Shown in pieces: positions 19,054 through 20,038 of a stretch of 20,038 bases of DNA. The position numbers and the translations under genes are program-made. Position 1 is the first letter of the stretch. Every line of letters starts with the position of its first letter. The notes under the pieces are model-generated. The model had not been told where the DNA came from. It saw nothing but the letters and a program-made list of their open reading frames with translations, and searched no databases. The stretch lies in the IMG/VR virus record IMGVR_UViG_3300042691_017309, positions 1 through 20,038 of that record; one strand, 5' to 3'. The stretch is from a virus.

Positions 19054-19328
19054 ATCGAAGACAGCCACTCAGCCGGGTCGTCCTCTCCCGTGGCTTCGTC
19101 GTACCAGTCCTCCCAGCCAGCGACGGCCGAGCCATCGTCAGCGCGCCACCGCTCCAAACCACCCACGTTTGAGAAATCGGGCTTGATGTTGTGGGCGAGC
19201 TGGAACCTGTCGTACTCCGCCAGCACGGCGAGCACCTTGACACCCTCAGCCACCGTGGCAACAGGCACCGCGAACGGCTCCATCGGCACCTGGGGAATCC
19301 ACCACACGCGCAGATCGCCAACCTTCAT
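19038..19328 (-). CDS. Superinfection exclusion-like protein
   Basis: A 96-residue protein with a recognisable stretch VWWIPQVPMEPFAVPVATVAE, then LAEYDRFQLAHNIKPDFSN, then GWEDWYDEATGED. I recall this pattern from phage proteins annotated as putative superinfection exclusion proteins, though the assigned function is weakly supported in general. No membrane segment is seen, but the two genes just upstream encode tiny membrane proteins. Its end (AVQS) repeats the end of the upstream gene (AVQP), see repeat C. ATG 19328 overlaps the upstream TGA. Confidence 0.65.
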   Translation of the reverse strand: MKVGDLRVWWIPQVPMEPFAVPVATVAEGVKVLAVLAEYDRFQLAHNIKPDFSNVGGLERWRADDGSAVAGWEDWYDEATGEDDPAEWLSSMAVQS

Positions 19329-19340
19329 GGCTGCACCGCC
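19324..19340. repeat. Junction repeat C, copy 2
   Basis: Partner of 19037-19053, 287 bp away, same orientation. It covers the last codons (AVQP stop) of the upstream membrane protein gene and the ATGA overlap. Confidence 0.65.
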
Positions 19341-19477
19341 CGAAGCGCCGCGTTGCGCCGAAGCTGGATCTCCGACTCGTAGTGGTAGACGCTGAGGGCG
19401 GCATCGAACAGGACCGCCGCGATCAGCGTCGCGAACGCCCACGCCAGCACGATCCGCAGGGCCGTCACGGCGCGCAT
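19325..19477 (-). CDS. Small single-pass membrane protein
   Basis: A 50-residue protein with one hydrophobic helix near the N-terminus (about residues 6-29, ALRIVLAWAFATLIAAVLFD) and a polar basic C-terminus (YESEIQLRRNAALRAVQ). ATG 19477 overlaps the upstream TGA by one base (TGATG). Function unknown; paired with another small membrane protein upstream, as in phage lysis or exclusion gene pairs. Confidence 0.6.
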   Translation of the reverse strand: MRAVTALRIVLAWAFATLIAAVLFDAALSVYHYESEIQLRRNAALRAVQP

Positions 19478-19602
19478 CACAGCGCCCCCGCCACTACGGC
19501 CACCGCCACGCACGCGCCCAGCACGAACGCCAGACACAGCAGCCCCATCGCCACCACCACCGCCCCGCCGTCCCCGTCGTCGTCAGGCTTGCGTTCCGTC
19601 AT
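19477..19602 (-). CDS. Tiny single-pass membrane protein
   Basis: A 41-residue protein with an acidic N-terminus (MTERKPDDDGDGG) followed by a long hydrophobic helix to the C-terminus (VVVAMGLLCLAFVLGACVAV, then AVVAGAL). ATG 19602 overlaps the upstream TGA and follows GGGAGG. Function unknown. Confidence 0.6.
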   Translation of the reverse strand: MTERKPDDDGDGGAVVVAMGLLCLAFVLGACVAVAVVAGAL

Positions 19603-19871
19603 GGTTGCCTCCCCTCCACGAACCGACGCACCGTGTCCCGGTGCCAGCGCAGCGGCTTTGCTGCGTCCCCCTTCGGCGTGAGCACCGGCATCGGCTGTGC
19701 CGTGCCCAGCGCCACCCGCCGATACAGCCCCGTGGCGCTCTGGCGCGTCACGACGGCCACTTCCGACACCCGCATCGACACTGGCCACAGCGCGGGATCG
19801 GTATGCGGTTGAATGCGCGGAACGCTTGCGAAATAGCGCGGGCCGGGTTCGTCTCTGTGTGTGGACGCCAT
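19599..19871 (-). CDS. Excisionase-like helix-turn-helix protein
   Basis: A 90-residue protein. Residues 33-60 (MRVSEVAVVTRQSATGLYRRV) look like a MerR/excisionase-type winged helix, followed by KPLRWHRDTVRRFVEG, where the KPxRW..DTV...V pattern is typical of AlpA/Xis-like small DNA-binding proteins. It could control early transcription or excision; no integrase is in the window to decide. ATG 19871 has GGGGGCTAGGG upstream and lies three bases after the stop of the partial gene to its right. Confidence 0.65.
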   Translation of the reverse strand: MASTHRDEPGPRYFASVPRIQPHTDPALWPVSMRVSEVAVVTRQSATGLYRRVALGTAQPMPVLTPKGDAAKPLRWHRDTVRRFVEGRQP

Positions 19872-19874
19872 ACC

Positions 19875-20038
19875 CTAGCCCCCGAACGGAAACAGGAACG
19901 ACTCGAGTGGGAGTCCGGTTCTGGCGTGCAGGCGGCGCAGCATCTCTGGCCGGGGAATTGCACGGCCTACGGCGTAGTGCCGGATGCTGCCCTCGGTGCA
20001 GGCCAGTTCGTCGGCCAGAGCCTGGTAGCGTTCGGGGC
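19875..20038 (-). CDS. Partial XRE-family regulator (5' end outside window)
   Basis: The last 54 residues of a protein whose start is beyond the right edge. ERYQALADELACTEGSIRHY is a Cro/C1-type helix-turn-helix, followed by GRAIPRPEMLRRLHARTGL and a C-terminal ESFLFPFGG. This is the usual end of an XRE domain. As the first visible gene of the early operon it may be the regulator that reads the palindromic operators further left, which is inference. Confidence 0.75.
   Translation of the reverse strand, partial: PERYQALADELACTEGSIRHYAVGRAIPRPEMLRRLHARTGLPLESFLFPFGG

Noticed and set aside
1-20038. tRNA genes, CRISPR arrays, insertion sequences, integrase or attachment site
   Set aside because: Nothing with the expected cloverleaf, regular repeat-spacer pattern, transposase motifs or tyrosine/serine recombinase motifs was seen by eye on either strand.

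Overview
The window is part of a tailed double-stranded DNA phage (Caudoviricetes) or prophage with an HK97-type head. It is GC-rich, and almost every gene lies on the minus strand in one long chain of 4-base ATGA/GTGA (or TAGTG, TAATG) stop/start overlaps. Host genus cannot be fixed from the sequence. The high GC, frequent GTG starts and Shine-Dalgarno sites of the GGAGG type point to a high-GC bacterium. No integrase, attachment site, tRNA, insertion sequence or CRISPR array was seen, so lytic versus temperate stays open.

Transcription runs right to left. The right end (20038 to about 14300) is the early/replication side: an XRE-type regulator cut by the window edge, an excisionase-like small DNA-binding protein, two tiny membrane proteins, a protein resembling those annotated as superinfection exclusion, several small unknowns, then an ERF single-strand annealing protein next to a YqaJ/lambda-type exonuclease, a DNA methyltransferase, a NinB-like protein and two HNH nucleases. 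A promoter with a palindromic operator at about 13530-13560 restarts transcription. It leads into an unrecognised ORF, a ParB-like DGQHR protein, a stand-alone replication-protein C-terminal-like domain, zinc-finger proteins, DUF551 and DUF1064 (nuclease-like).

At about 10320-10384 a compact divergent promoter region with a perfect 15-bp palindrome separates the early operon from the late one. It faces the only convincing plus-strand gene, a 48-residue Lys/Ala-rich protein. Leftward from there come two unknowns, an HNH protein, terminase small subunit, a small zinc protein, a Tat-signal-like protein, terminase large subunit, four small accessory genes (membrane, zinc, HTH, membrane), portal, prohead protease, major capsid protein, a post-capsid protein, head-tail connectors (gp6-like, head closure), a DUF3168 tail-completion protein and a partial zinc protein at the left edge.

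The most unusual signals are: (i) three places where a gene/gene overlap junction is duplicated, as if small accessory genes had been spliced into the overlapping operon by copying the 3' end of the upstream gene; (ii) two promoters whose -35 boxes sit inside CTTG..CAAG palindromes; (iii) start codons placed 6-8 bases from -10-like boxes, suggesting leaderless transcripts; (iv) two overlapping hairpins that mask a ribosome binding site; and (v) a high density of small Cys-rich, probably zinc-binding proteins.
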